This document shows, piece after piece, positions 18,184 through 27,309 of a stretch of DNA of 64,000 nt; within the stretch, counting starts at the first letter, position 1, and each line of letters starts with the position of its first letter. The position numbers were made by a program, and so were the translations under genes. The notes under the pieces were generated by a model, which had not been told where the DNA came from, did not search any database, and saw nothing but the letters and a program-made list of their open reading frames with translations. The DNA comes from an uncultured Ignatzschineria sp. (GTDB lineage Bacteria > Pseudomonadota > Gammaproteobacteria > Cardiobacteriales > Wohlfahrtiimonadaceae). The stretch spans positions 186,001-250,000 of the forward strand of contig CALZEE010000002.1 of NCBI GenBank assembly GCA_945639195.1, in the 5' to 3' direction.

Positions 18184-18228
18184 ACAAAAAAACGCTAAAA
18201 TCTCTATCGCATTGATAAGGCTAGCGTT
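18184..18228 (-). terminator. orphan minus-strand terminator-like hairpin
   Basis: AACGCTA (18191-18197) and TAGCGTT (18222-18228) form a stem. Read on the minus strand it is followed by an eight-base T run. There is no annotated minus-strand gene directly upstream, so it would end an unidentified short transcript. Confidence 0.5.
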
Positions 18229-18684
18229 AAAAAAAGTGATGAAGCACATTAACTAACGACCAAATAGTGCCCAAACTGATATAGCTCAGAAAATAACGGG
18301 ATTTTTATAGACAATAACGACCTATAACTCCCTGTAATGTCTAATCATTACGCATTTAAAAGTACGTCCTATGCTTCTTATTAAACGTGCATGATCGGTG
18401 AGGAAGAGTTCTCTCATAATCTATTGATCTAAGTCAGGAATATTATCGCCATAGTTCTAATGGCTGATATAGAAAAGTGTATAAGCGCTGTAGTATGAGC
18501 CGATCTAAGGGATATTGAAAGCATCTCATCAAGGGGATTGAGACCATGCTTTAGAAATGTCTATCCTCTCGCAAAACAATATAAACAGCGAGATAAAGAT
18601 AAATACAGCTAAGTACGAGTCTATTTTGGATCGCGGATCATTATTTTAGATATTTGTACGAATCACAATACATCACATTATCGT

Positions 18685-18732
18685 TAATCTAGCAGATTAG
18701 CAGCCATTGACTGAGATACAGATCATGCTAAT
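18685..18732 (+). promoter_or_regulatory. inverted repeats in the leader of the metal-uptake operon
   Basis: TAATCT-AGC-AGATTA (18685-18699) is an operator-like inverted repeat. Its right arm overlaps ATTAGCA (18696-18702), which pairs with TGCTAAT (18726-18732) just before the ribosome binding site. The two structures are mutually exclusive in RNA. Operator or leader-RNA control of the uptake operon is possible. It does not clearly match Fur or ModE consensus sites by eye. Confidence 0.35.
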
Positions 18733-18746
18733 GGGAAAGGAGAGAG

Positions 18747-19793
18747 ATGCTTAATCGTCGCCAATTTATTAAAACAGCCCTTACTGCGGCATTAATGACC
18801 CAGTTTCCTTGCATTGCCGTCGCTGATAAACCGCGGTTTTTGTATGAGAAGTTTGGAGATTTACCACTGCCAGAAGCGATTGAACGCGTATTAAGCACAG
18901 GTCCTGTGGCAGATGTCTTACTGCTATCACTCGTGCCCACAAAGCTGATAGGTCTGTCATCGTTAAAGCTGACAGAATCACAGAAGCAATTCCTGCCACT
19001 GATATTACAGAATCTACCGCAAACAGGGCGATTCGCCGGACGAGGCTCGACAGCATCGCTCGAAAATGTGATTGCGCTAAAACCCGATGTGATTGTTGAT
19101 ATTGGGAATGTTTCCCCATCTTATGTGAGCACCGCAGAGCGCATTAATGCCCAGACCAATATTCCCTATATCCTCATGAATGGTACACTCTCTGAAACGG
19201 CGACGCAGATCCGAACGCTCGGTGAAATGCTCGGGGTAAAAGATCATGCCGATGGCTTGGCAGATTACGCGGAGCGCGTATTAACCGCAACGCATAATAT
19301 TGCCCAAAAAAGTGGGGTAGAGAAACCGCTTAAAGTCTATTCTGCACGCGGGGCAGATGGGCTAGAAACAGGGCTAGCAGGTTCTATTCATACGGAAGTA
19401 TTAGAATGGGTTGGGGCAACAAATGCGGCGCAAGATGCCGGAGAAAACCTAATGACCCGTGTGTCGATGGAGCAACTGATGCTCTGGCAACCAGATGTCA
19501 TTATTACGTTAGATGAAAACTTCTATCAAGAGATCGGGAAGAATCCCCTCTGGCAACGGATTAAAGCAGTTCAGGAAGGGCGTATTTATAAAGCACCCAA
19601 ACTCCTCTTCGGCTGGTTAGATCAACCGCCCAGTATCAACCGACTTCTAGGGGCTTCATGGCTTTCACATGTGCTTTACCCAGAATTAATGCCGGCAGAG
19701 CAGTATACCAAAGCAGTTATCGAATATTACGCGCTCTTCTATCAGCACTATCTTTCAGAAGAAGCGTTGATTGCCATGACCACGGGAGCTTAG
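18747..19793 (+). CDS. periplasmic binding protein of a FecBCD-type metal/chelate ABC transporter
   Basis: This 348-residue cluster A-II (PF01497-type) substrate-binding protein delivers a metal complex or siderophore-like ligand to the inner-membrane permease. The N terminus MLNRRQFIKTALTAAL has a twin-arginine-like NRRQFIK followed by a hydrophobic stretch and AVA before Asp-Lys, so Tat export is plausible. There is no lipobox Cys. The typical LKPDVIVD and QPDVIITLDE halves and a connecting helix are seen. AAAGGAGAG precedes the ATG. It heads a five-gene set (permease, ATPase, methyltransferase, TonB receptor). Convergent modD points to molybdate, tungstate or their chelates, as in Haemophilus MolABC, but iron or nickel chelates cannot be excluded. 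Confidence 0.88.
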   Translation: MLNRRQFIKTALTAALMTQFPCIAVADKPRFLYEKFGDLPLPEAIERVLSTGPVADVLLLSLVPTKLIGLSSLKLTESQKQFLPLILQNLPQTGRFAGRGSTASLENVIALKPDVIVDIGNVSPSYVSTAERINAQTNIPYILMNGTLSETATQIRTLGEMLGVKDHADGLADYAERVLTATHNIAQKSGVEKPLKVYSARGADGLETGLAGSIHTEVLEWVGATNAAQDAGENLMTRVSMEQLMLWQPDVIITLDENFYQEIGKNPLWQRIKAVQEGRIYKAPKLLFGWLDQPPSINRLLGASWLSHVLYPELMPAEQYTKAVIEYYALFYQHYLSEEALIAMTTGA

Positions 19794-19796
19794 TTA

Positions 19797-20777
19797 ATGC
19801 GTCTTTGGTTACCCCCCATTTTTCTATTAGGCATGCTATTTTTTGCCATTTCAGTTGGACAATATGCGATTCCTTTAGGGGAATTACTACAATCAATTGT
19901 TAGCCTAATTACGGGAAAACCGTTAACAGATGCGGAATTTATCATCTGGAATATTCGCTTTCCGCGTATCTTAACGGCACTTTTGGTGGGCGCCGCATTA
20001 GCAATCTCTGGGGCGACTTATCAGGGAATGTTCCGTAATCCTTTAGTATCGCCGGATATCTTAGGTGTTTCAGCAGGTTCTGGTCTTGGTGCAGTTGTCG
20101 CGATCTATTTTGATTTACCGATCTTAGGGATTCAGCTTTTAGCCTTTCTCTTTGGGCTTGCCACTGTGGGAATTGTTTATCTTGTCTCGCAATTAGTACG
20201 GCGATTAGATCCTATCTTAGCGCTTGTTCTTGCCGGCATTGCGATCTCAGCGCTCCTTGGCGCCGGCATTTCACTCATTAAACTCCTGTCTGATCCTTAT
20301 AGTCAGCTCACGATGATCACTTTTTGGTTGATGGGGTCATTAACTATGGCAACGATGAGTGATCTTTACGTGGTAGGACCGATCTTTATGATCGGAATGA
20401 TTCCACTCATACTTCTTCGCTGGCGGATGAATCTATTGAGCCTTGATGATGAAGAAGCGCTTGCGCTCGGCGTGAATATAAAATTACTGCGTTTAATCTT
20501 TATTATCTCCGCCACAATGATGACCTCGGCAGCGGTCTCTATTACCGGCATTATTGGTTGGATAGGGTTGGTGATCCCACATATCGCAAGGCTTCTTGTG
20601 GGACCCGATTTCCGTAAACTCCTGCCGACATCGCTCTTTATCGGTGCAGGCTTTTTGATTCTCACGGATACCGTTGCTCGCACGTTCTTTCCCATTGAAA
20701 TCCCCTTAAGCATCCTCACAGCCTTTATCGGTGCGCCATTTTTTATTGGCTTATTAATTAAAGGGGGACGCCGATGA
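19797..20777 (+). CDS. FecCD-family ABC transporter permease
   Basis: This 326-residue inner-membrane permease of the BtuC/FecCD family has about nine to ten hydrophobic helices. Family signatures include IRFPRILTALLVGAALAISG, then MFRNPLVSPDILGVSAGSGLGA and GWIGLVIPHIARLLVGPDFR, ending PFFIGLLIK. It starts three bases after the binding-protein stop, and its stop overlaps the ATPase start (ATGA), so the three are co-translated. It forms the channel that imports the ligand captured by the upstream protein. Confidence 0.94.
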   Translation: MRLWLPPIFLLGMLFFAISVGQYAIPLGELLQSIVSLITGKPLTDAEFIIWNIRFPRILTALLVGAALAISGATYQGMFRNPLVSPDILGVSAGSGLGAVVAIYFDLPILGIQLLAFLFGLATVGIVYLVSQLVRRLDPILALVLAGIAISALLGAGISLIKLLSDPYSQLTMITFWLMGSLTMATMSDLYVVGPIFMIGMIPLILLRWRMNLLSLDDEEALALGVNIKLLRLIFIISATMMTSAAVSITGIIGWIGLVIPHIARLLVGPDFRKLLPTSLFIGAGFLILTDTVARTFFPIEIPLSILTAFIGAPFFIGLLIKGGRR

Positions 20778-21526
20778 ATGTGATTGAACTACAGAATCTC
20801 TCTATTGGTTATGGTAAGAAATCGATTGCTTTCGGGCTGAATCTCACCTTTAAATCGGGGGAGATTGTAACGCTGCTTGGCGCCAATGGTTGTGGGAAAA
20901 CAACACTATTAAAGACCATCTTAGGGCTACTTAAAAAGCAAGCAGGCGAGATAATGATTGCCGGAAAACCGCAAAAAGCGTGGTCTCGTAAAACCTTATC
21001 GCAATTAATGGGATATGTCCCTCAAGCGCAAAACTACCACTTTCCCTTTTCCGTAGAAGAGATCATTCTCATGGGGCGAACGGCTTACCTTAATTGGGCC
21101 AGTAGCCCAAAAGCGAGCGATTTAGCCTTGGTAGATCGTGTTATTGAGCAATTAGAAATCACGTATTTAAAGGGGAAACTCTACCCAGAATTAAGTGGCG
21201 GAGAACGTCAGTTAGTGCTCATTGCTCGGGCGATTATCGGCAATCCCGAGGTATTAATTATGGATGAACCCACCGCAAGCTTGGATTATGGCAATCAGCT
21301 CCGTGTGCTTGAGCAAATCGAGCGTCTCAAAAAGGCCGGCATGACAATTCTGATGACAACGCATCAACCAGAACATGCCCTCAAAATCGCAGATCGGCTC
21401 ATCATGCTACATCAAGGCGCTATCCTTGCCGATGGTGATGCGAAACAGGTATTAACCCCGAAAAATTTAGCCACGATTTATCGCTTAACAGAAGCAATCG
21501 TTGAAAAAAACTTTAACCCATATTGA
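20774..21526 (+). CDS. ABC transporter ATP-binding protein (FecE/BtuD type)
   Basis: This 250-residue ATPase energises the FecCD permease. Walker A is GANGCGKTT, the Q-loop region is YVPQAQNYHF, the signature is LSGGERQLVL, Walker B is VLIMDEPTASLD and the switch His is in MTTHQPEH. All catalytic features are present. It overlaps the permease stop by four bases. The cargo is the same unknown metal or chelate as for the rest of the operon. Confidence 0.94.
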   Translation: MNVIELQNLSIGYGKKSIAFGLNLTFKSGEIVTLLGANGCGKTTLLKTILGLLKKQAGEIMIAGKPQKAWSRKTLSQLMGYVPQAQNYHFPFSVEEIILMGRTAYLNWASSPKASDLALVDRVIEQLEITYLKGKLYPELSGGERQLVLIARAIIGNPEVLIMDEPTASLDYGNQLRVLEQIERLKKAGMTILMTTHQPEHALKIADRLIMLHQGAILADGDAKQVLTPKNLATIYRLTEAIVEKNFNPY

Positions 21527-21586
21527 TCGCTATTTAATCACGATTTTGATTTTCATCTTTCAAAAGACCATGGAGACCTATCAGTA

Positions 21587-22447
21587 ATGACCACGAAGAT
21601 ACGAGGTTCTGCTCATCAGGCAGAATCAATCCCCTTAAAATCAATCTTTGATATTGATTTTGCAACGCTCTATAAAAGCCACGCAGCGGAATCTATTCGC
21701 CAACCGAAAACCCCAGAAGATTGGGATGAGCGCGCAGATCGCATGCGCAGCGGATCTGGGTGTACAAAAGAGGGCTATATCGATGCATTTTTATCACGCA
21801 TGGATCTTAATGCCGGCGATACATTGCTCGATGTAGGTTGCGGTGGCGGCACAGTCTGTCTTGCGGCAGCACCTTATGTGCAAAAAGTTATTGGCTTTGA
21901 TTACAGCCCCAAAATGTTAGAAGTCCTGCAAGAGCGCGCGGATGAGCTCAATATTTCTAATTACCAAACGATTTTAAAGTCGTGGAATGATGATTGGCAT
22001 GATGTGCCTGAATGCGATATTTGCGTCTCTTCACGCTCCTCGATGGTGGAAGATCTTGAAGATGCCTTGGCAAAGCTCAATAGCAAAGCCCGTAAGGCGG
22101 TCTATATGACCATGACGGTAGAAAAAGACTTTATTAACCGTGAAGTGCTACAAGCGATCGGTAGAGATAGCGTTGGATTTCCTACATATATCTACGCCGT
22201 TAATATGCTCTATCAGCAAGGATACCGCGTATCAGTGGACTTTATTGAAACCAATCATCAAATCTCAACGCGCACCATTACGAATGTTGAGGAATTTATT
22301 ACAGCCGTTGAATGGTCGATCGGCACCTTGAATGAGACCGAAAGATCCGAGCTCAAAGCCTATTATGACGCTCACTCCAATGAGATCCCCAAGGTCTATT
22401 CAGACACAAGGGCTTGGGCATTTTTAAGCTGGAAAACAGCACGCTAA
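21587..22447 (+). CDS. class I SAM-dependent methyltransferase of the metal-uptake locus
   Basis: This 286-residue Rossmann-fold methyltransferase has the SAM-binding motif LLDVGCGGGTV near residues 82-92, an acidic motif II in IGFDYSPKML, and CDICVSSRSSM where motif IV is expected. It follows the ATPase gene by 60 bases and precedes the TonB receptor gene by 190. Similar methyltransferases are often found beside TonB-linked metal-uptake genes, but their substrate is not established. Modification or release of a metallophore is an inference. No metallophore synthesis gene is seen in the window. Confidence 0.82.
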   Translation: MTTKIRGSAHQAESIPLKSIFDIDFATLYKSHAAESIRQPKTPEDWDERADRMRSGSGCTKEGYIDAFLSRMDLNAGDTLLDVGCGGGTVCLAAAPYVQKVIGFDYSPKMLEVLQERADELNISNYQTILKSWNDDWHDVPECDICVSSRSSMVEDLEDALAKLNSKARKAVYMTMTVEKDFINREVLQAIGRDSVGFPTYIYAVNMLYQQGYRVSVDFIETNHQISTRTITNVEEFITAVEWSIGTLNETERSELKAYYDAHSNEIPKVYSDTRAWAFLSWKTAR

Positions 22448-22637
22448 TGGCGGCGTTAAGGTCGTTTAATCGCCATACTTAATTTTCACCCTAATGAGCA
22501 ATCAGGGATTGATACTCACTAATATCGGCATTCATGCCTGTTTTATTTGATTTACACCAACCTTCTATCGCACCGATTGGCAGCCTCATCACGCTATGCG
22601 CGTTAGAACTTTGATTTTTTATTGATAGGACGTTTTT

Positions 22638-24845
22638 ATGACTAAACACCCTTTATTCAGCGCATGCAAGCTCTCTAAACTGAGCATTGCGATGATGTTT
22701 GCGCTCACACCAGTGCTTGCCACTGCCGATAACTTAGATAGTATCATGGATGATGCGGAAGATTCAGCCCCAAAGGCGCACACAAGTAAAGCCAATAGTA
22801 ATCTTTTTACCCTTGGTACCGTCCTTGTAAAAGGCACCTCAGAAACGGATCTCGTTCAGACCTCAGATTACTTTGAAACGTATATTGATAAGGAGACGAT
22901 TGATCTTTTTGAAGCAGAAGATGTGGGTCAAGCATTGGCATTTACGCCGGGCGTATTTTATGACAACCCAATTGGAGGCGCAAAACAGCGTTCTGCAAAC
23001 CGTTTTGAACCGGGTATTTCAGTTCGAGGCTACGGCTTACGCTATGTACCAGTATTTGTTGATGGTATTCCCGTCTATATTCCTTATGATGGTTACTCAG
23101 ATTTAAGCCGTTTTTCAACAGCGGATATCTCCTCGATTGAAGTCGCTAAGGGCTACAGCTCAGTGATGTATGGTCATAATACAATGGGCGGGGCCATTAA
23201 TATTGTGACGATGAAGCCTCGCTCAGAGTTTGATTTCTCCGGGGTTGTAGGAATGGGAGAGGGCGGAACACATCAATTGAGTGCTAACGTCGGAACGCTT
23301 CAAGAAAAATGGTATGCAGAAGCATCCGTTTCTGAGCGTGATCGTCGTTATACGAAGCTTGCTGAAAACTATGTTGGCAAAGATGCTTTTAAAAATAATG
23401 TCGATTCAGATAAATATCGTTATCACACTAAAGATCGACGCGTGGGTTTAAAAGTGGGCTGGACACCAACAGCAACCGATGAGTATGTATTAAGTTACTC
23501 TAAGCAGACAGCGAAAAAAGAGCCCGGAAGCGTACACGACAGTGGTTTTGTTCCTACCAATTGGGTATGGCCAGAATGGGATCGTGAGACATTTTCATTT
23601 GTCTCTAATACTTGGCTCTTTGATGACAAGGTTTATGTAAAACCACGTATTTATTACGATAGATTTAAGAATACTCTTTTAAACTTTAAACCGGGCGAAA
23701 CAAGTAAATACGATGACAAAGCCTTTGGGGCTTCCGTAGAAATTGGTACAACCGCTATCGATAATCATCTCTTAAAAATGATGTTAAGCTATAAAGACGA
23801 GAGTCATAAAGGTATAGATGATGGTTTTGATAAGCAGAAGAATCCAATTCATTCAGAAACAAAATCGACGCAAAAATTCTATTCAATCGCACTAGAAGAT
23901 AACATTACAATCAATGAGCAATTTGAAGCCCAATTAGGGGTGATTTATACCAAGCGTACCGCAGATGCTGGAGAACTTGGAAAAAATACTCAGCATTTGA
24001 TTGGTCAATATCCTGGTGCGAGCTCAATGCTTGCGCCAAGTATTGATAGTACAGATTATCAGGCGGCACTTTTCTATAAGCCCAATGATACGGATATCTT
24101 CCGTTTTGCGATCGGTAAAAAAACACGCTTCCCAAGCTTTAAAGAGCTCTATTCAAACTTTGGGGATAATGAGAAAAAATGCCCAGAGGGTTCAACCGGC
24201 TGTATCCCAGGTCAAAACTATCCTTCAATTGCCTTGCAAAATCCTGGCTTAAAACCAGAAAGCGCAACCAATATTGAATTGGGTTATACAGGCATGCCAA
24301 TGACGGGATTAAGTCTTGATGCGGCGGTTTTTTATAGTCAGTCTAAAAATACAATTGCAAGAAGCGATGATAATGGCGATACCTTCCCAGGTTTCATAAC
24401 ATCTCATAACTACAATATTTCTAATAAAGTAGAGCGCAAAGGTATTGAGCTAGGGGTTAATTATGATGTAAACCAATACCTCAAAGTCGGTGGGGGTTAC
24501 ACTTATCTGCATGTAAAACGTAAAGATGATTCTGCGCTTAAGATGACTGATATTCCTAAGCAATTTGGCTATGCATATGCAACTGTAAAGCCGCTTGATT
24601 GGTTAGAGGTTACACCTTCTGTTACTGCAAGAAGTAGTAGTTATGCTAATGAGAAAGGAAACAGTAGAAATGCGGGTTACGCTGTATACAATCTTAAGTT
24701 CTCAGCAAAGCCACCACAATGGCAAGGCGTGACATTTAATGCCGGTGTTGAAAACGTCTTTAATAAAAATAGTGCTATGCGTAACGCAGTTTACCCATCA
24801 GCAGGGCGATACCTCTATATGAATATGCGTTATGATTTCTATTAG
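22638..24845 (+). CDS. TonB-dependent outer-membrane receptor
   Basis: This is a 735-residue outer-membrane receptor. A signal peptide (hydrophobic MMFALTPVLATA) is followed by a linker with a TonB-box-like LGTVLVKG. The plug domain carries QALAFTPGVFYDNP, then ISVRGYG, VDGIPVYIPYDG and VAKGYSSVMYGHNTMGGAINI. The rest is a 22-strand-type barrel ending RYLYMNMRYDFY with the expected terminal aromatic residue. It is probably the entry route for the ligand imported by the upstream ABC transporter. A strong terminator follows. Two Cys residues in an extracellular-type loop (EKKCPEGSTGCIPG) may form a disulphide near the ligand site. Confidence 0.94.
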   Translation: MTKHPLFSACKLSKLSIAMMFALTPVLATADNLDSIMDDAEDSAPKAHTSKANSNLFTLGTVLVKGTSETDLVQTSDYFETYIDKETIDLFEAEDVGQALAFTPGVFYDNPIGGAKQRSANRFEPGISVRGYGLRYVPVFVDGIPVYIPYDGYSDLSRFSTADISSIEVAKGYSSVMYGHNTMGGAINIVTMKPRSEFDFSGVVGMGEGGTHQLSANVGTLQEKWYAEASVSERDRRYTKLAENYVGKDAFKNNVDSDKYRYHTKDRRVGLKVGWTPTATDEYVLSYSKQTAKKEPGSVHDSGFVPTNWVWPEWDRETFSFVSNTWLFDDKVYVKPRIYYDRFKNTLLNFKPGETSKYDDKAFGASVEIGTTAIDNHLLKMMLSYKDESHKGIDDGFDKQKNPIHSETKSTQKFYSIALEDNITINEQFEAQLGVIYTKRTADAGELGKNTQHLIGQYPGASSMLAPSIDSTDYQAALFYKPNDTDIFRFAIGKKTRFPSFKELYSNFGDNEKKCPEGSTGCIPGQNYPSIALQNPGLKPESATNIELGYTGMPMTGLSLDAAVFYSQSKNTIARSDDNGDTFPGFITSHNYNISNKVERKGIELGVNYDVNQYLKVGGGYTYLHVKRKDDSALKMTDIPKQFGYAYATVKPLDWLEVTPSVTARSSSYANEKGNSRNAGYAVYNLKFSAKPPQWQGVTFNAGVENVFNKNSAMRNAVYPSAGRYLYMNMRYDFY

Positions 24846-24914
24846 AACTCACAGGTCATATTGTCGATTAATGCAATAGCCTTTTTATAGCGTTATTATG
24901 CTACCAATAAGTAC

Positions 24915-24944
24915 AAAAAGGATCTCGTTGGAGATCCTTTTTTT
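24915..24944. terminator. terminator between TonB receptor and modD
   Basis: AAAAAGGATCTC (24915-24926), loop GTTG, then GAGATCCTTTTTTT (24931-24944). It is strong on the plus strand and can also act for the convergent modD gene. Confidence 0.85.
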
Positions 24945-24993
24945 CATCTCCGCATTCCTGAATTGATGAATCTACTCAGTACAAAACCAAAAG

Positions 24994-25842
24994 TTAGTCT
25001 TCAATCGGCGTAATATCCACCTTCACATCCAGCGCTTTTGCATAATAGGGGGCGGTGGTCACAATGCCATTGACGCCCGTTGTCACAAATTCGGCAATAT
25101 TGCCGGGATTAATCCCGCCGGCAGCTAAGATGCGAATGCTGGGGAATTGCGCCTTTAATGCCGGAACGGCTACTCTAAGATCCGCCACGCTGACTTTATC
25201 AAATTGAATAATTTCCGCACCCATTGCCACAAAACGTAAGGCTTCTTCTAAGTTATCCGCTTCAATGACAATGCGCTTCTCACAAGCAAGGTGTTTAATC
25301 TCGGCGATTTTTGCACCAAGCGCCGCATCATCTTTAAAAAATGCGCGGTGTTGTTTAAAGATCAAAATCGTTTCAGAGAGCCCCAAGCGATGGGGCATAG
25401 CACCACCTGCCATAATGCCGGCAATGGCTAAAGATTTTGTCCCTGGGATATTTTTGCGCGTCGTTAAAAGTGCAATTTTCTCGGGCGCGTTAGCCCAGAC
25501 AACGGCCATTTTATGGGTGGTGGAAGCAATGCCGGAGCTATAGTCGAGAATATTTTGCGCGATTTTCCAAACGGTATGAATCGCTTCTGCAGAGCCGGTG
25601 CCACTGATTAATAGATCATTCGGGGCGATTTTTGTGCCTGAGGATTTCATCTCAAGGCAGGTGATCCCCAATTGTTGAAACATCTTTAAAACCACTTCTG
25701 TTCCACAAACAACGCCGGCTTCGCGGGTTCGGTATTCTATCTTTGTCGGTTGCGTTTGAATACCAAGGAGCGAGCAGGTGAGATCAATATAGGGCATATC
25801 TTCGCTAATCAAGCGTTCAATATCATCAGTTTTAATAAACAT
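24994..25842 (-). CDS. modD: ModD, nicotinate-nucleotide-pyrophosphorylase-like protein
   Basis: This 282-residue protein of the quinolinate phosphoribosyltransferase (NadC) fold, ModD subgroup, is often encoded with molybdenum transport genes. The NadC-like core is visible: TTRKNIPGTKSLAIAGIMAGGAMPHRLGLSE corresponds to the NadC R-K-T-x-PG-x-R...GG..HR region. The C-terminal barrel has ILAAGGINPGNIAEF and GVNGIVTTAPYY. Its exact reaction is not established. It is convergent with the TonB/ABC locus, which supports molybdate or tungstate as that locus's cargo. AGGAGCT lies before the ATG. Confidence 0.85.
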   Translation of the reverse strand: MFIKTDDIERLISEDMPYIDLTCSLLGIQTQPTKIEYRTREAGVVCGTEVVLKMFQQLGITCLEMKSSGTKIAPNDLLISGTGSAEAIHTVWKIAQNILDYSSGIASTTHKMAVVWANAPEKIALLTTRKNIPGTKSLAIAGIMAGGAMPHRLGLSETILIFKQHRAFFKDDAALGAKIAEIKHLACEKRIVIEADNLEEALRFVAMGAEIIQFDKVSVADLRVAVPALKAQFPSIRILAAGGINPGNIAEFVTTGVNGIVTTAPYYAKALDVKVDITPIED

Positions 25843-25932
25843 AGAGCTCCTTTATGATGGGTAGGGATGTATTTATCTATTTAAGTTACTTAAGTATCAG
25901 TTAACATCGCTTATTAGCGTCTATTAATCATG

Positions 25933-25966
25933 AAAAAGCCCATCAACGCAATAGGTCTAATGGGCT
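25933..25966 (-). terminator. terminator after mtnN
   Basis: AGCCCAT (25937-25943) and ATGGGCT (25960-25966) form a stem. On the minus strand a T run follows (A run at 25933-25937). It lies about 150 bases downstream of the mtnN stop. Confidence 0.6.
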
Positions 25967-26114
25967 ATTAATGCAACTTTGAAGGGATATAAACGTAATC
26001 TTTGATACAGATCCCTATTGTTTCATAGTCTATTTTCTTTTCATCCGTATCTACTCTCTACTATTCATTGCCTACTATCGATCATGAATTCGACATCTGC
26101 TGAATCAGATCGAC

Positions 26115-26804
26115 TTAATCAAGTTTTGCTAATACCTGCAAGACAATCTCCGCTGAGTTTTTCGCGGCAAAATCTAAATACTCTACAAAGCTCATCGGCA
26201 TCTCTTTATCCGGGAGATCCGATAGGGCGCGGATGACGATAAAAGGTGTCTGATAGAGATAGCACACTTGCGCAATCGCGGCCGCTTCCATCTCAACGGC
26301 TTGCACGGTCGGGAAGATCGATTTGATCACTTCAACGCGTGCTTGATCTGCAATAAACGCATCCCCTGTGCCAATTAGCCCAATTTTAGAGTTGATTTTA
26401 AGATCGGTTACGACTTCGCTGACTAATGTCACCAGCGCAGGATCAGAGGGGAAAGTTTTCGGTAATCCCGGTAATACACCAATCTCTAAACCAATCGGAG
26501 AGAGATCCACATCGTGATGCGCCGTTTCGTTAGAGATAATAATATCGCCGATTTCCATTCCCGGAATTAATCCGCCCGCAGAACCGATGTTAATCACTTT
26601 GGTCGGCTGATAATGCTCGTGAAGGAGTGTTGTAGCCATCGCCGCTTGTACTTTACCCACGCCAGAACGAAGCAATACAACCTCTTTATTTTGTAAGCGG
26701 CCTTTAATAAAGCGAACGCCGGCAATTGTTTTGATCTCTTGCGCTGTAATCATCTTTGCTAAGAGCGTTACTTCTTGTTCCATTGCACCAATAATGCCAA
26801 TCAT
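26115..26804 (-). CDS. mtnN: 5'-methylthioadenosine/S-adenosylhomocysteine nucleosidase
   Basis: This 229-residue nucleosidase cleaves adenine from MTA and SAH, in methionine salvage and removal of SAM by-products. The N terminus MIGIIGAMEQEVTLL carries the catalytic Glu region. NIGSAGGLIPGMEIGDI, then VEMEAAAIAQVC and the catalytic Asp in RALSDLPD match the E. coli enzyme (there Glu12, Glu174 and Asp197). The length is typical. It is monocistronic on the minus strand and handles the SAH made by methyltransferases generally, with no specific link to its neighbours. Confidence 0.95.
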   Translation of the reverse strand: MIGIIGAMEQEVTLLAKMITAQEIKTIAGVRFIKGRLQNKEVVLLRSGVGKVQAAMATTLLHEHYQPTKVINIGSAGGLIPGMEIGDIIISNETAHHDVDLSPIGLEIGVLPGLPKTFPSDPALVTLVSEVVTDLKINSKIGLIGTGDAFIADQARVEVIKSIFPTVQAVEMEAAAIAQVCYLYQTPFIVIRALSDLPDKEMPMSFVEYLDFAAKNSAEIVLQVLAKLD

Positions 26805-27309
26805 CCGATTTCTCCTTGTTACGGGCTATTTTGCAAGCGACAATGTTTGAAAAACATTATAAACATTCCCCATAAATATGAGGATTATCGCGATATTTTA
26901 ATAAGCGCTATTATACGAAAAGATCCGCTAAAATGCCGGATGATTTCGATGTTATATGCAGTCATTTGCAAGATGCATGAGGCGCTGTTTTTTATGTCTC
27001 AATATTCATATCAATATTTATGTCAATATGGATGACAATACTTGCATCAGGATTCAGATAGCTTATCGCTCGTGATAGGAAGCTTTTACGACGATAAATA
27101 TTAAAATTGTTATACTGTGATGTTACTAAATTTACGACAATCCTCCGGCATTTTTATGCTCGGTGGCAGCTTTTCATGAAGGGCTCAAATAAGTACAAAT
27201 CAATTTGAGCAGACTTGTGAAAGGACTCAATGAATTTTTATTTTTCAGCAATATTTAACCGTAGTATTGAATATATCGTTAACATTATTATCAATTAGGT
27301 AAGCACATT
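26805..27309. other. intergenic region between mtnN and the permease
   Basis: About 505 bases separate divergent genes and must hold both promoters. A possible -10 TATACT is at 27111-27116, but no matching -35 at good spacing is clear. No riboswitch, repeat or coding frame with a ribosome binding site was recognised. AGGTAAG precedes the permease ATG. Confidence 0.4.

Larger units (their letters stand above)
18088..18746. other. long intergenic region without a supported protein gene
   Basis: About 660 bases separate the divergent aldehyde dehydrogenase and binding-protein genes. No open frame here has both a ribosome binding site and convincing codon use. A 31-codon minus-strand frame near 18420 looks like chance or decay. 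The region holds a minus-strand terminator-like hairpin (18184-18228) and inverted repeats just before the binding-protein gene (18685-18732). Confidence 0.5.

Noticed and set aside
18340-18420. 31-codon minus-strand frame (begins MRELFLTDHARL)
   Set aside because: It is short, without a ribosome binding site and with no recognised family. It is kept only as part of the unexplained intergenic region.
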